Source of the DNA: Rhodobacteraceae bacterium HTCC2083
Lineage (GTDB): Bacteria > Pseudomonadota > Alphaproteobacteria > Rhodobacterales > Rhodobacteraceae
Direction: 5' to 3'
Length of the DNA stretch: 64,000 bases
NCBI GenBank assembly: GCA_000156115.1
Contig: DS995276.1
Coordinates: forward strand, 2,898,178-2,962,177
Shown here: positions 25,868 through 34,751 of the stretch, piece after piece
Layout: each line of letters begins with the position of its first letter
Numbering within the stretch: position 1 is the stretch's first letter
Notes under the pieces: model-generated
What the model saw: the letters and a program-made list of their open reading frames with translations, nothing else
Told to the model about the DNA's origin: nothing
The model's database searches: none
Program-made: the position numbers and the translations under genes

Positions 25868-27517
25868 ATGTCAAAAACTCAGTCACAACGCAAAAATATC
25901 CTCTTCATCATGTGCGATCAGTTGCGCTATGACTATCTGTCTTGTGCGGGTCACAAGACCTTGCACACGCCCAATATCGACAGTTTGGCAGAGCGCGGCG
26001 TGCGCTTTTCCAATGCTTACGTGCAGTCCCCTATTTGTGGCCCAAGCCGGATGAGTACATACACGGGACGCTATCCATCATCTCATGGAGCGACAGCGAA
26101 TTTCGTACCGCTACGCGTGGGGGAACGTAACATTGGCGATCATCTCAAGCCTTTGGGAATGCGTCCAGTTCTTGTAGGCAAGACCCACATGATCCCCGAT
26201 CAGGAAGGGATGAAGCGTCTTGGTATTGACCCAACGGGTCCGCTTGGCATGCATCATTCGCAAATCGGATTTGAGCCCTATGAACGCGATGACGGTATTC
26301 ATCCTGACGCTGTCTTGAAGCCGAATGTGGCGTATAACAAATACCTCAAAGAGCGCGGCTATGACGATCACGAGAACCCGTGGCACTGGGCTGCCAACTC
26401 CGTTGATCGTGACGGCGAGGTGCGTTCTGGCTTTTTCAACGATGTCGCGGCCAGCCCTGCGCGGGTGACGGATGAAGAATCCGAGACGCCCTACATGACC
26501 CGCCGAGCGATGCAATTTTTGGAAGAGGATGATGGCGAAAAACCATGGTGTCTTCACCTGAGTTACATCAAGCCACATTGGCCCTATATCGCGCCTGCGC
26601 CTTACAACGACATGTACTCAGCGGCAGAAGTTCAGCCTGTTCATAGTTCTGAAAAAGAACGCGAAAACACTAATCCTCTCGCGCAGCATTTCCAAGAGCG
26701 GATTTGCGGGCGCACGTTCTCGAAAGAAGAAGCGCGCGAGACGGTGATCCCCGCCTATATGGGGCTTATTAAACAGATCGATGACCAGCTTGGCGTGTTG
26801 TTCGAGTTCATGGAGCAGAAAGATCTGATGAAGGACACAATGATCGTGTTTACCTCTGATCATGGCGAATATTTTGGCGATCACTGGATGGGGGACAAGG
26901 ATTTCTTCCATGATCCTGCGGTTAAGGTTCCTTTGATTATTTTTGATCCTGATACGTCTTGCGACAGCACGCGCGGCACGGTTCAAAATGCACCAGTGGA
27001 GGCGATTGATCTGCTTCCAACCTTTATCGAATACGCTGGTGGCGAGGTGGCGCAAAACATTCTTGATGGACGATCTCTGATGCCGTTTTTGCAAGGGAAT
27101 GAGGTGCCGTGGCGCGAATTTGTCGTAAGTGAATATGACTATTTTCAGCAGGTCTTTAGCCCGAAAACTGGCCGTGCACCGCTGGAGTGTCGGATCTATA
27201 TGATCAAAAATGACCGCTGGAAGTACATTCACGCGCCAGGCTATCCGCCGCTGCTGTTTGATTTGGAAAATGACCCCGATGAATTCGTCGATTTGGGTCT
27301 CTCTGAGGATCACGCAGAAGCACGTCAAAAAATGCACTATGCTTTGGCAGATTGGTCACTGCAATACCGCCAGCGCGAGACGGTGTCAGAGCAACGCGCA
27401 GGCCAAATGATTGGGCTTGAGGACAAGTTTGGCGTGCTGATTGGCTATTGGAATGAAGACGACGTCAAACCTCCGGCAACAGCACCTGATTTCGCAGCTA
27501 GTCCAAAAGCGCATTAA
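25868..27517 (+). CDS. Type I sulfatase (C-type, formylglycine-dependent)
   Basis: A 549-residue alkaline-phosphatase-superfamily sulfatase. The N-terminal metal site is in IMCDQLRYD. The C-x-P-x-R signature is CGPSR with Cys57 as the residue converted to formylglycine, then GRYPSSHG. The metal-binding SDHGEYFGDH lies further on. No signal peptide is visible, so it hydrolyses a sulfate ester in the cytosol after import. The maturase (FGE) is not in this window. The overall family is choline-sulfatase/aryl-sulfatase/phosphonate-monoester-hydrolase-like; the substrate is unassigned. Confidence 0.92.
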   Translation: MSKTQSQRKNILFIMCDQLRYDYLSCAGHKTLHTPNIDSLAERGVRFSNAYVQSPICGPSRMSTYTGRYPSSHGATANFVPLRVGERNIGDHLKPLGMRPVLVGKTHMIPDQEGMKRLGIDPTGPLGMHHSQIGFEPYERDDGIHPDAVLKPNVAYNKYLKERGYDDHENPWHWAANSVDRDGEVRSGFFNDVAASPARVTDEESETPYMTRRAMQFLEEDDGEKPWCLHLSYIKPHWPYIAPAPYNDMYSAAEVQPVHSSEKERENTNPLAQHFQERICGRTFSKEEARETVIPAYMGLIKQIDDQLGVLFEFMEQKDLMKDTMIVFTSDHGEYFGDHWMGDKDFFHDPAVKVPLIIFDPDTSCDSTRGTVQNAPVEAIDLLPTFIEYAGGEVAQNILDGRSLMPFLQGNEVPWREFVVSEYDYFQQVFSPKTGRAPLECRIYMIKNDRWKYIHAPGYPPLLFDLENDPDEFVDLGLSEDHAEARQKMHYALADWSLQYRQRETVSEQRAGQMIGLEDKFGVLIGYWNEDDVKPPATAPDFAASPKAH

Positions 27518-27555
27518 GCGACCCCTAATAATATATCCTAGAAGGAATTCGACAG

Positions 27556-28740
27556 ATGGCACATCTTGGCGAAGATATCATTGGCACAAGTACTCAAGCA
27601 CCGTTCTTCAAAGTCGCGAACGCGGATGAGATTGGTATTGAGGCCCCAGAAAACCGCATTGGTGACGCGGATCGTACATGGGTGCGCTCGTTCAGTGGTT
27701 TCCAGAAAGAAGCATTGGTGCGCTCTGCCAAGACCAGTGACACATGGCGTTTCGTCAGCGATGAAGGGCCGTACCTGAACGGCCACGACGCGGCTTGCTG
27801 CCCCCTCGCGTTTTTGTCCTGCGGAATGGCCGCGAGCTACATGAACGAGATCATGGCGCTAGCGGAGCAACAGGGTGTCGAAATACGCAAGCTCAAGCTT
27901 ATTCAGGACAATTACTACACGATGAAAGGCTCGATGATGAAGCGCACGATGGTCGGTGGCGCTGAGAATATCGAACTACAGGTCGAGATTGATTGTGATC
28001 TTGATGATGCGGCATTGAACGAATTTCTAGTAAACGCGACTTATGCGTCACCACTCAATGGCTTGATGCGCGGGCAGATCGAGAGCCTGTTCAAACTTAG
28101 CAAGAATGGCGCTGAATTAAGCACTGGTGATGCTTTAGAGCTAAGTGGTGCGATCTTGCCAGATCCCGGTGATCACTTCGCCAAAGCCACTCCGATGGAG
28201 GCCGTAGACGGCTTGATGAGCAAGGTTGGCCCGACGCCTAAGAAAGATGTGAGCGGGGGGACTGCAACCAATGCGTCTTCGCTTAGTGATGAGCAAAATC
28301 GTCGTCTCAATATTGGCGCCGTGGCCGAGCTGCGCGAAGATGGCATTAAGCAAATCCAACAAATGCAATACTCGCCCTATGGCACCTCGTTCATGCTGCT
28401 GAGTTCCGAAGATGGCCGCGCGCCGGATGCGAATACGCTGATTTCTGCGGGCATCGGTTTTTGCTTTATGACTCAGTTCGGCCGCTTCGTGTCGATGCTA
28501 AAACTCGACCTGCCGGACTACCGCATCGTGCAAGACACGCATTTTAGCCTTGGCGGCGCGAGCGGGGAAACCGGTAAAGCGGGCGGTGCCGATCCAATTG
28601 AAACGCATGTTTATTTAGAGACCACCGAGAGCGACGCGACCGCGCAAGAGATGCTCGATATTTCAGAGAAAACCTGCTTCCTGCACGCCTTTTGCAAAAC
28701 AGATTTGAAAACGAAGCTCAAAATCAAACGGATTGCCTAA
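27556..28740 (+). CDS. Double OsmC-domain protein
   Basis: A 394-residue protein with two OsmC/Ohr-like domains in tandem. The first (about 50-185) has PLAFLSCGMAASYMNEI; the second (about 255-392) has LISAGIGFCFMTQFGRF and a second Cys in EKTCFLHAFC. OsmC proteins are normally about 140-residue dimers with a Cys pair that reduces organic peroxides; here two protomers are fused. The second domain keeps both Cys, while the first lacks the canonical second Cys, so the halves may have diverged. AAGGAA precedes the ATG. In this operon it may detoxify peroxides or act on a thioester or sulfur adduct. Confidence 0.82.
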   Translation: MAHLGEDIIGTSTQAPFFKVANADEIGIEAPENRIGDADRTWVRSFSGFQKEALVRSAKTSDTWRFVSDEGPYLNGHDAACCPLAFLSCGMAASYMNEIMALAEQQGVEIRKLKLIQDNYYTMKGSMMKRTMVGGAENIELQVEIDCDLDDAALNEFLVNATYASPLNGLMRGQIESLFKLSKNGAELSTGDALELSGAILPDPGDHFAKATPMEAVDGLMSKVGPTPKKDVSGGTATNASSLSDEQNRRLNIGAVAELREDGIKQIQQMQYSPYGTSFMLLSSEDGRAPDANTLISAGIGFCFMTQFGRFVSMLKLDLPDYRIVQDTHFSLGGASGETGKAGGADPIETHVYLETTESDATAQEMLDISEKTCFLHAFCKTDLKTKLKIKRIA

Positions 28741-28741
28741 C

Positions 28742-29173
28742 ATGCAAAGATTTAAGAACTCAGACATTCCGATCTGGGTAAACGTGCTCCAAGTTCTGCT
28801 AACCCTGATCATGCTTGGGCAGGTCTATATGTATTTCTTCGATCATGACTTGCTCTCTGCGACAGGTGTTGTGATCTATGGAACGCCCGATTTGAACCTT
28901 GTCTATGAGATGGGTGGTCGCACATTAACTATGGCTGCAGCGTCGATATTTGTGCTGATCATGCAAGATACGCGTCAATTTCTTGTGGTGCTTTTCATGA
29001 ATATTCTGCGCGAGGGTGTAGAGACAATCATCGATCCGCTCTTTCCGATTGCAAACGCGCCTGCAGGTCCGGCGATGGATTTTGGGATGCACGTTGTAAT
29101 CGTCGCGATTGAAGTTCTGGCGTTTGTGGTGATTTGGAAGCGTGTCAAGAAACGCTCCCAAATTGGCCTTTAA
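28742..29173 (+). CDS. Small integral membrane protein, unknown function
   Basis: A 143-residue protein with about four hydrophobic helices (near residues 11-31, 60-78, 82-96, 115-133) and a basic C-terminal end (WKRVKKRSQ). The start is one base after the OsmC stop. I do not recognise the family. It overlaps tail to tail by four bases with the MsrQ-like gene on the other strand and ends the operon. Confidence 0.75.
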   Translation: MQRFKNSDIPIWVNVLQVLLTLIMLGQVYMYFFDHDLLSATGVVIYGTPDLNLVYEMGGRTLTMAAASIFVLIMQDTRQFLVVLFMNILREGVETIIDPLFPIANAPAGPAMDFGMHVVIVAIEVLAFVVIWKRVKKRSQIGL

Positions 29174-29778
29174 GCAGCCAAACGCTGGGACCGTCTGCGT
29201 CGGTTTTCGTAGGCGCGGTAGGTCTCAAGCAATGCGAGTGGTAAGAAGTGAACAAGTGCGGGAGCGATGCCGCCCCAATCGTGTAGCGCCGCCCAGTGGA
29301 GCAGTGTCAAAACCGCAACGCCATAGACCCAGCGTTGCAGCGACTTCCACTTAGGGCCAAGGCGGTGCACCCAAGCGTCGCTGGATGTGATCGCAAGCGG
29401 CACAAAGATGAAAAACGCCAGCCAACCTGTCCAGATATAAAACTTGGACATCTCGCCGCCTGAAAGAGCAAGCGTGCCTGTGTCGAGCAGATAGAGCACC
29501 GTGTGCAACAGCGCATAACCAAAGGCTGCAACGCCTAAATAGCGTCTGTGTTTCATCAACCAGCGCGGACCGCGCCAGCCTTTGAGAAGCATAGTTAACG
29601 GCGTAATCATCATTGTGATAATCATAAAGCGCGCGGCAAATTCCCCGCTGGGATGCAGCAACTGGTGGATCATTTTTGCGTCGCCTGAGGCGAGCCCGAT
29701 GATCATTGGAATTGCTGGAAGGCAGAGCAATGCCCAGAATGTGTAGGGTTGATCCCAGAGTGATTTCAGTACGGACAT
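29170..29778 (-). CDS. Ferric-reductase-like / MsrQ-like haem membrane protein
   Basis: A 202-residue polytopic protein with about six helices of the ferric-reductase-like transmembrane domain. Candidate haem ligands are in WLMKHRRYLG, YALLHTVLY and LLHWAALHDW. The size and order match MsrQ/YedZ, the haem b partner of the periplasmic methionine-sulfoxide reductase MsrP. No msrP gene is adjacent, so a general quinol-linked electron carrier is possible, perhaps for the flavoreductase at 36031. Confidence 0.8.
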   Translation of the reverse strand: MSVLKSLWDQPYTFWALLCLPAIPMIIGLASGDAKMIHQLLHPSGEFAARFMIITMMITPLTMLLKGWRGPRWLMKHRRYLGVAAFGYALLHTVLYLLDTGTLALSGGEMSKFYIWTGWLAFFIFVPLAITSSDAWVHRLGPKWKSLQRWVYGVAVLTLLHWAALHDWGGIAPALVHFLPLALLETYRAYENRRRRSQRLAA

Positions 29779-29856
29779 GACGATTTTCCCTTTTGTTGAG
29801 GATTGTACGCGGCACGCTGAACTATCCGCCGCAGATGTCGAAAGAAAATTCCGTGC

Positions 29857-30759
29857 TTAAACCTGCTTCATATACCCAGAGCGATCCCGCGCGATGTAGA
29901 GCCCTGCGATAATCAGAACGAATGCAATTTTCATCGAAGAGGTGATTGCATCGCCCAACAAAAGAACACCAAACACATTGGCTAAGATGATACTGAAGTA
30001 GGCGTTAGGCGCGAGGAAGACAGGGCCTTTGCGGCGGATCAGGAAAAAGCGGATGGAATAGGCGATCGCTGTTGAAAGGATGGATACTCCGAGCAGGCCA
30101 AGCCAAGGGCGCACACTGGGCAGGTCGCCCTCAAACACTGAGATGAAAGGCCAGATCCCAAACACTGACGCGACTAAGGAACTCGCGCCGATCAATGAAA
30201 GGGGATTTGCCTTCGGCATCACGCGCATCAGGATCGCGGCTGTGGCGAGACAAGCAACGGCTGCGAAGATGGCAAGCATCGGCAGTGCACTATTGCTTGC
30301 AGTTTCCCCTATCCAGCTTTGGGGTTCTGAAATCACCAACAGGCCCGTCAGCCCGATCCCCAAGCCGATTAGTTTTTGACGTGAGATTTTCACTTTTAGA
30401 ATGACGCTTGAGAGCCCAATCGTGATCAAAGGGATCAACGCATACATCACCCCCACTTCATTTGAGGGCAATGTCAGCAGCCCGTAGGTCGTGAAGCCAA
30501 TGGGCAGCACAAAATTGACCATGCCAAGGATCACTGCCCATTTCCAAAACCAGAGTTTAAGGGGCAAGCCATCGCCCAATAGATATGTGACGGGGAGTAG
30601 GAAAACGGCGCCTATAACCAAGCGTCCACCAGCGGCTTGCTCCAATGTGAAACCCTCAAGCGAGAATTTTGTAAAGACGAATGACAGGCTCATACAGACG
30701 GCCATCACGCAAAAGGCGATCCAGGCGGTGTAGTCTGTGCTTTGGTCTTGTGGTTGCAC
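29857..30759 (-). CDS. EamA/DMT-family transporter
   Basis: A 300-residue protein with ten hydrophobic segments and two EamA repeats (about residues 10-140 and 155-290), typical drug/metabolite transporters. It is six bases downstream of the TRAP large permease and probably co-transcribed with it. Possible roles are export of a pathway product such as sulfite/sulfate or a toxic intermediate, or metabolite uptake; the sequence does not decide. Confidence 0.88.
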   Translation of the reverse strand: MQPQDQSTDYTAWIAFCVMAVCMSLSFVFTKFSLEGFTLEQAAGGRLVIGAVFLLPVTYLLGDGLPLKLWFWKWAVILGMVNFVLPIGFTTYGLLTLPSNEVGVMYALIPLITIGLSSVILKVKISRQKLIGLGIGLTGLLVISEPQSWIGETASNSALPMLAIFAAVACLATAAILMRVMPKANPLSLIGASSLVASVFGIWPFISVFEGDLPSVRPWLGLLGVSILSTAIAYSIRFFLIRRKGPVFLAPNAYFSIILANVFGVLLLGDAITSSMKIAFVLIIAGLYIARDRSGYMKQV

Positions 30760-30765
30760 TTAAGA

Positions 30766-32127
30766 TCAACCGCCTACGATTGCTTGTGGCAGGTATGAAG
30801 CGATTTGTGGGAACACGATCAACAGGCCAATCATCGCTGCCATTGCAAACCAGAAGGGCCAGATGCCATTAAAGATCGTGCTCATCGGTACATCTTGTGC
30901 GATGGATTTGACGATGAACACGTTAATACCAACAGGCGGGCTGATCATTCCCATTTCAAGCACTATAACAACAATGATGCCGAACCAAATCAGATCCCAA
31001 TCAAGGGCTACAGCAATAGGGATCACGACAGGGATGGTCAGCACAAGCATTGCCATCGCCTCAAGAAACATACCGAGGAACATGTAGATCAGCACGACGA
31101 TCAGCAGGATGCCAATCTCGCCAATAGGAAGCGACGTAAGGATCGTAACCAGTTGCGCGGGCAATTCAGTTAGTGACATGAACGGAATGAAGACGAAGGC
31201 ACCGATGATGATCATAAAGACGGTAGCGGTGGCGTTCATCGTCTCCAAGATCACTTGTTTTGAAGCGCTCCAATTTAGTGAACGACGCGCGAGAGCGACG
31301 ACAAAGGTCAGGAATGCACCAACCGCGGAGGCTTCGACAGGGGTGAAGAAGCCTGTGTACATGCCGCCAATGGTGGCGAGCACGACGATGAGGATCGGGA
31401 GTGCGCGCACCAATGAGGACAGACGTTCCGCACGCCCAAAGCGTTGCCCGCGTGGGCCTGTGTCTGGATTGCGGATCACAGTGAAATAGATCGCGGCAAT
31501 GAAAAGAAGCGTCAGGATAATGCCGGGAAACACACCCGCCATGAACAATCGCCCGATGGATTGCTCTGTTAGGACAGCATAGATGATCATGCCGCCAGAA
31601 GGGGGGATTAAGAAGCCTAGCGTACCGCCTGCCGCAACCGACCCAGTGGCGAGGCTGTCGGCGTATTTGTATTTCTTCATCTCTGGCAGCGCGACGCGCC
31701 CCATCGTGACCGCAGAGGCGAGTGAGGAGCCGGAAAGAGCAGCAAACCCTGCACAGGCAGCAATGGTTGCAGACGCCAAGCCGCCTCGCAGATGCCCCAT
31801 CCAGCGGTAGGCAGCAGAGAATAAATCGTTCGACATTCCCGACACCCCCGCAAGATTACCCATCAGGACGAACATCGGTATCACCAACAGATTGTAGTTC
31901 GAGGCGGCTTCGAACGTCTCGCCTGCGAGGTTGGAATAGGCGATCTTGAGACCACGCGCCCAGGCTTGGTCTTCTGCCATGCCTACAGCGATAAACTTGT
32001 TCGCGTTGGCGATGATCGTACCGATGAAACCGACACCGAGCATAGATAGGCCAACGGGCATGCGCAGCGCCAAAAGGATGAAAAGCGACAACAGCCCCAA
32101 GATACCAAGAAGCGTAAGGCTCATCAT
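30766..32127 (-). CDS. TRAP transporter large permease (DctM family)
   Basis: A 453-residue DctM subunit with about 12 helices and hallmark segments LVIPMFVLMGNLAG, FAALSGSSLASAVTMGRV, GTLGFLIPPSGGMIIYAVLTEQSIGRLF and LEMGMISPPVGINVFIVKS. A loop near residues 40-75 (NANKFIAVGMAEDQAWARG) is longer than in the DctM at 16170. Two ATGs (32127, 32124) overlap the DctQ stop, so translation is coupled. It belongs to the operon DctP-GST-DctQ-DctM-DMT. Confidence 0.94.
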   Translation of the reverse strand: MMSLTLLGILGLLSLFILLALRMPVGLSMLGVGFIGTIIANANKFIAVGMAEDQAWARGLKIAYSNLAGETFEAASNYNLLVIPMFVLMGNLAGVSGMSNDLFSAAYRWMGHLRGGLASATIAACAGFAALSGSSLASAVTMGRVALPEMKKYKYADSLATGSVAAGGTLGFLIPPSGGMIIYAVLTEQSIGRLFMAGVFPGIILTLLFIAAIYFTVIRNPDTGPRGQRFGRAERLSSLVRALPILIVVLATIGGMYTGFFTPVEASAVGAFLTFVVALARRSLNWSASKQVILETMNATATVFMIIIGAFVFIPFMSLTELPAQLVTILTSLPIGEIGILLIVVLIYMFLGMFLEAMAMLVLTIPVVIPIAVALDWDLIWFGIIVVIVLEMGMISPPVGINVFIVKSIAQDVPMSTIFNGIWPFWFAMAAMIGLLIVFPQIASYLPQAIVGG

Positions 32128-32654
32128 AAAGGGTCATTTCCAAGCTTAAGTTTCACGACTTCGCCAGAGCGCAAAAGCTGCCAGATATCCAAGAGGATGA
32201 CGACAGCGTAAATTGCGACGGATGCGGCCAAGAGGTAGTAAAATGGCTCGTAAGAGATCAGCAATTGTTGTGTTGTCTCGCCAAATTTGCTCGCTGTGCC
32301 CCCCGCGTGCCACAAACGCCATGCCATGAAAAACAGCAGTGCCGCGCCCAATATTTTGACCACGATCATTGACCACTTTGCAAATGCGGTGGACATGCGC
32401 GCCTCTAAAGCTTCGATCTCGATATGTGCGCCGGCGCGCGCGCCAAAGGGGATCGACAAGGCGACGATCACTACCAAAGACAGAATCAACAAATCCTCCG
32501 CGCCTGTGATGGGCGCGTTCAGAACCTTGCGCATGATCAACACGTTCCAGACCGAAAAGCCGGTCATAAAGATCAGCGTAGCCCCGCCGCAGAGCTGGGC
32601 GATCCATGTGAGGGCACGATCTAATGCGGCGATCAAGGCGGGCTCATAGCTCAT
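32124..32654 (-). CDS. TRAP transporter small permease (DctQ family)
   Basis: A 176-residue four-helix DctQ subunit (segments near residues 13-32, 50-67, 92-112, 135-158), with the FSVWNVLIMRKVLNAPITGAEDL region usual for the family. It lies six bases downstream of a GST gene rather than next to DctP, which is unusual for a TRAP operon. It pairs with the DctM at 30766. Confidence 0.9.
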   Translation of the reverse strand: MSYEPALIAALDRALTWIAQLCGGATLIFMTGFSVWNVLIMRKVLNAPITGAEDLLILSLVVIVALSIPFGARAGAHIEIEALEARMSTAFAKWSMIVVKILGAALLFFMAWRLWHAGGTASKFGETTQQLLISYEPFYYLLAASVAIYAVVILLDIWQLLRSGEVVKLKLGNDPL

Positions 32655-32660
32655 TTGGAG

Positions 32661-33422
32661 TTACACGTCCGCAAAGTTGGCACACCACTTTAGCACGCCC
32701 TCTTTGAAACTGTCTTTCTTCGCAAATGCCTCTGCCCAGCGAACAATGTTAGGATAGTTTTCGAACGGGTAGCCGCAGCCCAATAGAACGAAGTGCAATG
32801 GGATCCAAGAGATATCGGCAAGTGTATATTGCTCCCCCATGATCCAAGTGCGATCTTCCAGTGTCTTCTCTAACTTAAAGAAACACGCGTCCAGAATGGC
32901 CGTGGCTTTGTCGAGATCACTGGTGCTGAAATCCTTGCCGCCTGCGTGTTTGGCGTGGAAGCTCTTTAGCTCTTCATTCTTTTGAAGCGCATTGTATTTC
33001 GCTTCTTCTTCGGCAGTTTTCTTGATCTTCGGTGCCATTTTGGTGGCGTAGACATAGGGTTTGCAGGCAGGCACATGAAGCGCTGCGGCAAGGTGCAGCC
33101 AGCTTTTCATTTCTGCCTCGTCGCCATGACGCAACGACGGTTCAGGATATGTTTCATCAAGGTAATCGATGATGTCATTGGACTCGATATGCACCACGCC
33201 ATTGTCAATCAACGTGGGCACCAGGCCGTTGGGATTGATCCCGAAATAGTCGTCTGTAATGTTCTCTTTCTTCTTGAGGTCAAGGTGGTGACCGTCCCAA
33301 ACAAGACCCTTTTCGATTAGTGTCATCCGTACCCGCATAGAGCAGTTGGAAATATCTCCGTGATAGAGATGCAGGCCTTCGAAGGCTTCGACGGATTTGT
33401 TGGTGGGGACGATGACGACCAT
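32661..33422 (-). CDS. Glutathione S-transferase family protein inserted in a TRAP operon
   Basis: A 253-residue GST. The N domain reads LHLYHGDISNCSMRVRMTLIEKG with NPNGLVPTLIDNG and ESNDIIDYLDE. The helical C domain has a Lys/Glu-rich insert (about 125-165) and GEQYTLADISWIPLHFVL. The Ser/Asn in ISNCSMRV at the usual thiol-activating position suggests a glutathione-lyase or isomerase rather than a classical detoxifying GST. Its place between the solute receptor and permease genes implies that it acts on the imported compound. It differs clearly from the GST at 24261. Confidence 0.85.
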   Translation of the reverse strand: MVVIVPTNKSVEAFEGLHLYHGDISNCSMRVRMTLIEKGLVWDGHHLDLKKKENITDDYFGINPNGLVPTLIDNGVVHIESNDIIDYLDETYPEPSLRHGDEAEMKSWLHLAAALHVPACKPYVYATKMAPKIKKTAEEEAKYNALQKNEELKSFHAKHAGGKDFSTSDLDKATAILDACFFKLEKTLEDRTWIMGEQYTLADISWIPLHFVLLGCGYPFENYPNIVRWAEAFAKKDSFKEGVLKWCANFADV

Positions 33423-33450
33423 GATTTTGCTTTCAAATAGAGGTAATGAA

Positions 33451-33475
33451 CGTGCCCCGAATGGTTCAGGGCACG
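33451..33475 (-). terminator. Intercistronic hairpin after DctP
   Basis: CGTGCCC and GGGCACG form a 7-bp stem with an 11-base loop between the receptor gene and the GST. There is no U-tract. It probably acts as a partial terminator or mRNA stabiliser that raises receptor expression over permease expression. Confidence 0.55.
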
Positions 33476-33493
33476 CGTCGTTTAGAGTGAAGG

Positions 33494-34504
33494 TTACTTG
33501 TTCAAAGCACCATAGATATCGCGCACATTGCTGATGCCGCGACCTTCGTAATCGGCAAAGATAGCTTCAAGACCGCCTGCCACGGCCGCATCCATCTTTG
33601 CGCGTTCTTCATCGGACACAACAATCCATTCGTAGTTCTTGTCTGTCGCTGCTTCGATCATCATCTTGGATTTATCATCCGCGCCGTCGAATGACTTCGC
33701 AAGCTCTAGCGACATGGGCAGGCCTGCAAGTTCATCAATGATTGCGCGGTGCTCATCCGACAGACCCATGTAACGCTCTTTGTTCATTAAAGCGTAGGTC
33801 ACGGCAAAGCTTGTCGGCACGTTTTCTACGATGTGTGTTGAGACATCCCAAAAGTTCCAAGGTGGCGCGATGTTGTTGTAAGACGATGTCGTCGCATCGA
33901 TGGTACCTGTTGAAAGGCCCGTGTACATTTCAGTCACCGGCATTTGCACAGGCACCGCGCCGAGGGCTTCGACAATGGGTGTCGTCATCGCCGCGAAGGG
34001 CACGAGCTTTGCGCCTTTAAGCCCTTCCATCGTGGAGACGTCACGTGTCGCGGCAAGCAGGTTGCCTGCAACTGTGCCAATCGCCAGCACTTTCACATCG
34101 CCGTATTCATCAGCGAGGTGATCCTCATAGATGTTCCAGATCGCGCGTGTGGATTGATCTGCGGTGTCAGCGCTGCCAGGCAAAATCGCCAGCATGGTTT
34201 TCGGGAACAGCGCCGGCGTATATGCGGAAACGCCAAAGACGATGTCGCCGACGCCTTCGACGACGCGTTTGTATTGCTGCACAGGACCCGCGCCAAGCTG
34301 ACCAGCAGGATAAAGCTTTATCGTCAAGGAACCAGCAGAGCGGGCTTCGATCTCCTTGCCAAACCACGCAAACATGCCAGTGTTAGAGTGGTGTTGCGGT
34401 GGCAAGAAAGTTGCGACACTCAGTTCTTCGCTCGTGGCGGTCTGTGCAAAAACGCCCAAAGACGCGGAAAGTGCGAGCCTAAGGCCAAAACGTAACAGTT
34501 TCAT
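33494..34504 (-). CDS. TRAP transporter solute-binding protein (DctP family)
   Basis: A 336-residue DctP receptor. The ATG at 34504 has AAAGGG nine bases upstream and is followed by a signal peptide (MKLLRFGLRLALSASLGVFA). The ATG at 34513 is flush against the ribosome site and longer frames run into operator DNA. FLPPQHHSNTGMFAWFGKEIE and GLKGAKLVPFAAMTTPIVEALGAVPVQMP are family regions. The usual carboxylate-clamping Arg in K(V/I)R appears replaced (KLVPFA), hinting at a ligand not bound through a simple carboxylate. It is transcribed from the divergent promoter bearing three GGGATCC operators. Confidence 0.9.
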   Translation of the reverse strand: MKLLRFGLRLALSASLGVFAQTATSEELSVATFLPPQHHSNTGMFAWFGKEIEARSAGSLTIKLYPAGQLGAGPVQQYKRVVEGVGDIVFGVSAYTPALFPKTMLAILPGSADTADQSTRAIWNIYEDHLADEYGDVKVLAIGTVAGNLLAATRDVSTMEGLKGAKLVPFAAMTTPIVEALGAVPVQMPVTEMYTGLSTGTIDATTSSYNNIAPPWNFWDVSTHIVENVPTSFAVTYALMNKERYMGLSDEHRAIIDELAGLPMSLELAKSFDGADDKSKMMIEAATDKNYEWIVVSDEERAKMDAAVAGGLEAIFADYEGRGISNVRDIYGALNK

Positions 34505-34538
34505 AATCTTCATCCCTTTGTTGGCAGGGCTAAGGCTT

Positions 34539-34552
34539 AATGGGATCCCAAC
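34539..34552. promoter_or_regulatory. Operator candidate 4 (AATGGGATCCCAAC)
   Basis: Matches 11 of 14 positions with an intact TGGGATCCCA core, 35 bases upstream of the DctP start. Confidence 0.68.
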
Positions 34553-34611
34553 CTCGGCGAAGGAATCGACTGAGCGCCTATTTTCCCTTGTAATGTTCCA
34601 TCGTTGCAACA

Positions 34612-34625
34612 TTTGGGATCCTATT
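34612..34625. promoter_or_regulatory. Operator candidate 5 (TTTGGGATCCTATT)
   Basis: Matches 11 of 14 positions and lies in the middle of the DctP/metallo-hydrolase divergent promoter region. Confidence 0.68.
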
Positions 34626-34674
34626 TCAACATTTTTGTCTACTTTTTTTGCGTTAATACAGTCAAACGCTTGAT

Positions 34675-34688
34675 TTTGGGATCCCAGA
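34675..34688. promoter_or_regulatory. Operator candidate 6 (TTTGGGATCCCAGA)
   Basis: Matches 13 of 14 positions, 63 bases before the alkylsulfatase-like gene. Spacing between sites 5 and 6 (63 bases) repeats the spacing of sites 1 and 2 (62 bases). Confidence 0.72.
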
Positions 34689-34751
34689 CCCGTCTATTGT
34701 GTATGAAAGGTTTGCGTTAGCGCGACCGCAAAATTCTGAGGAGATCTGCCC

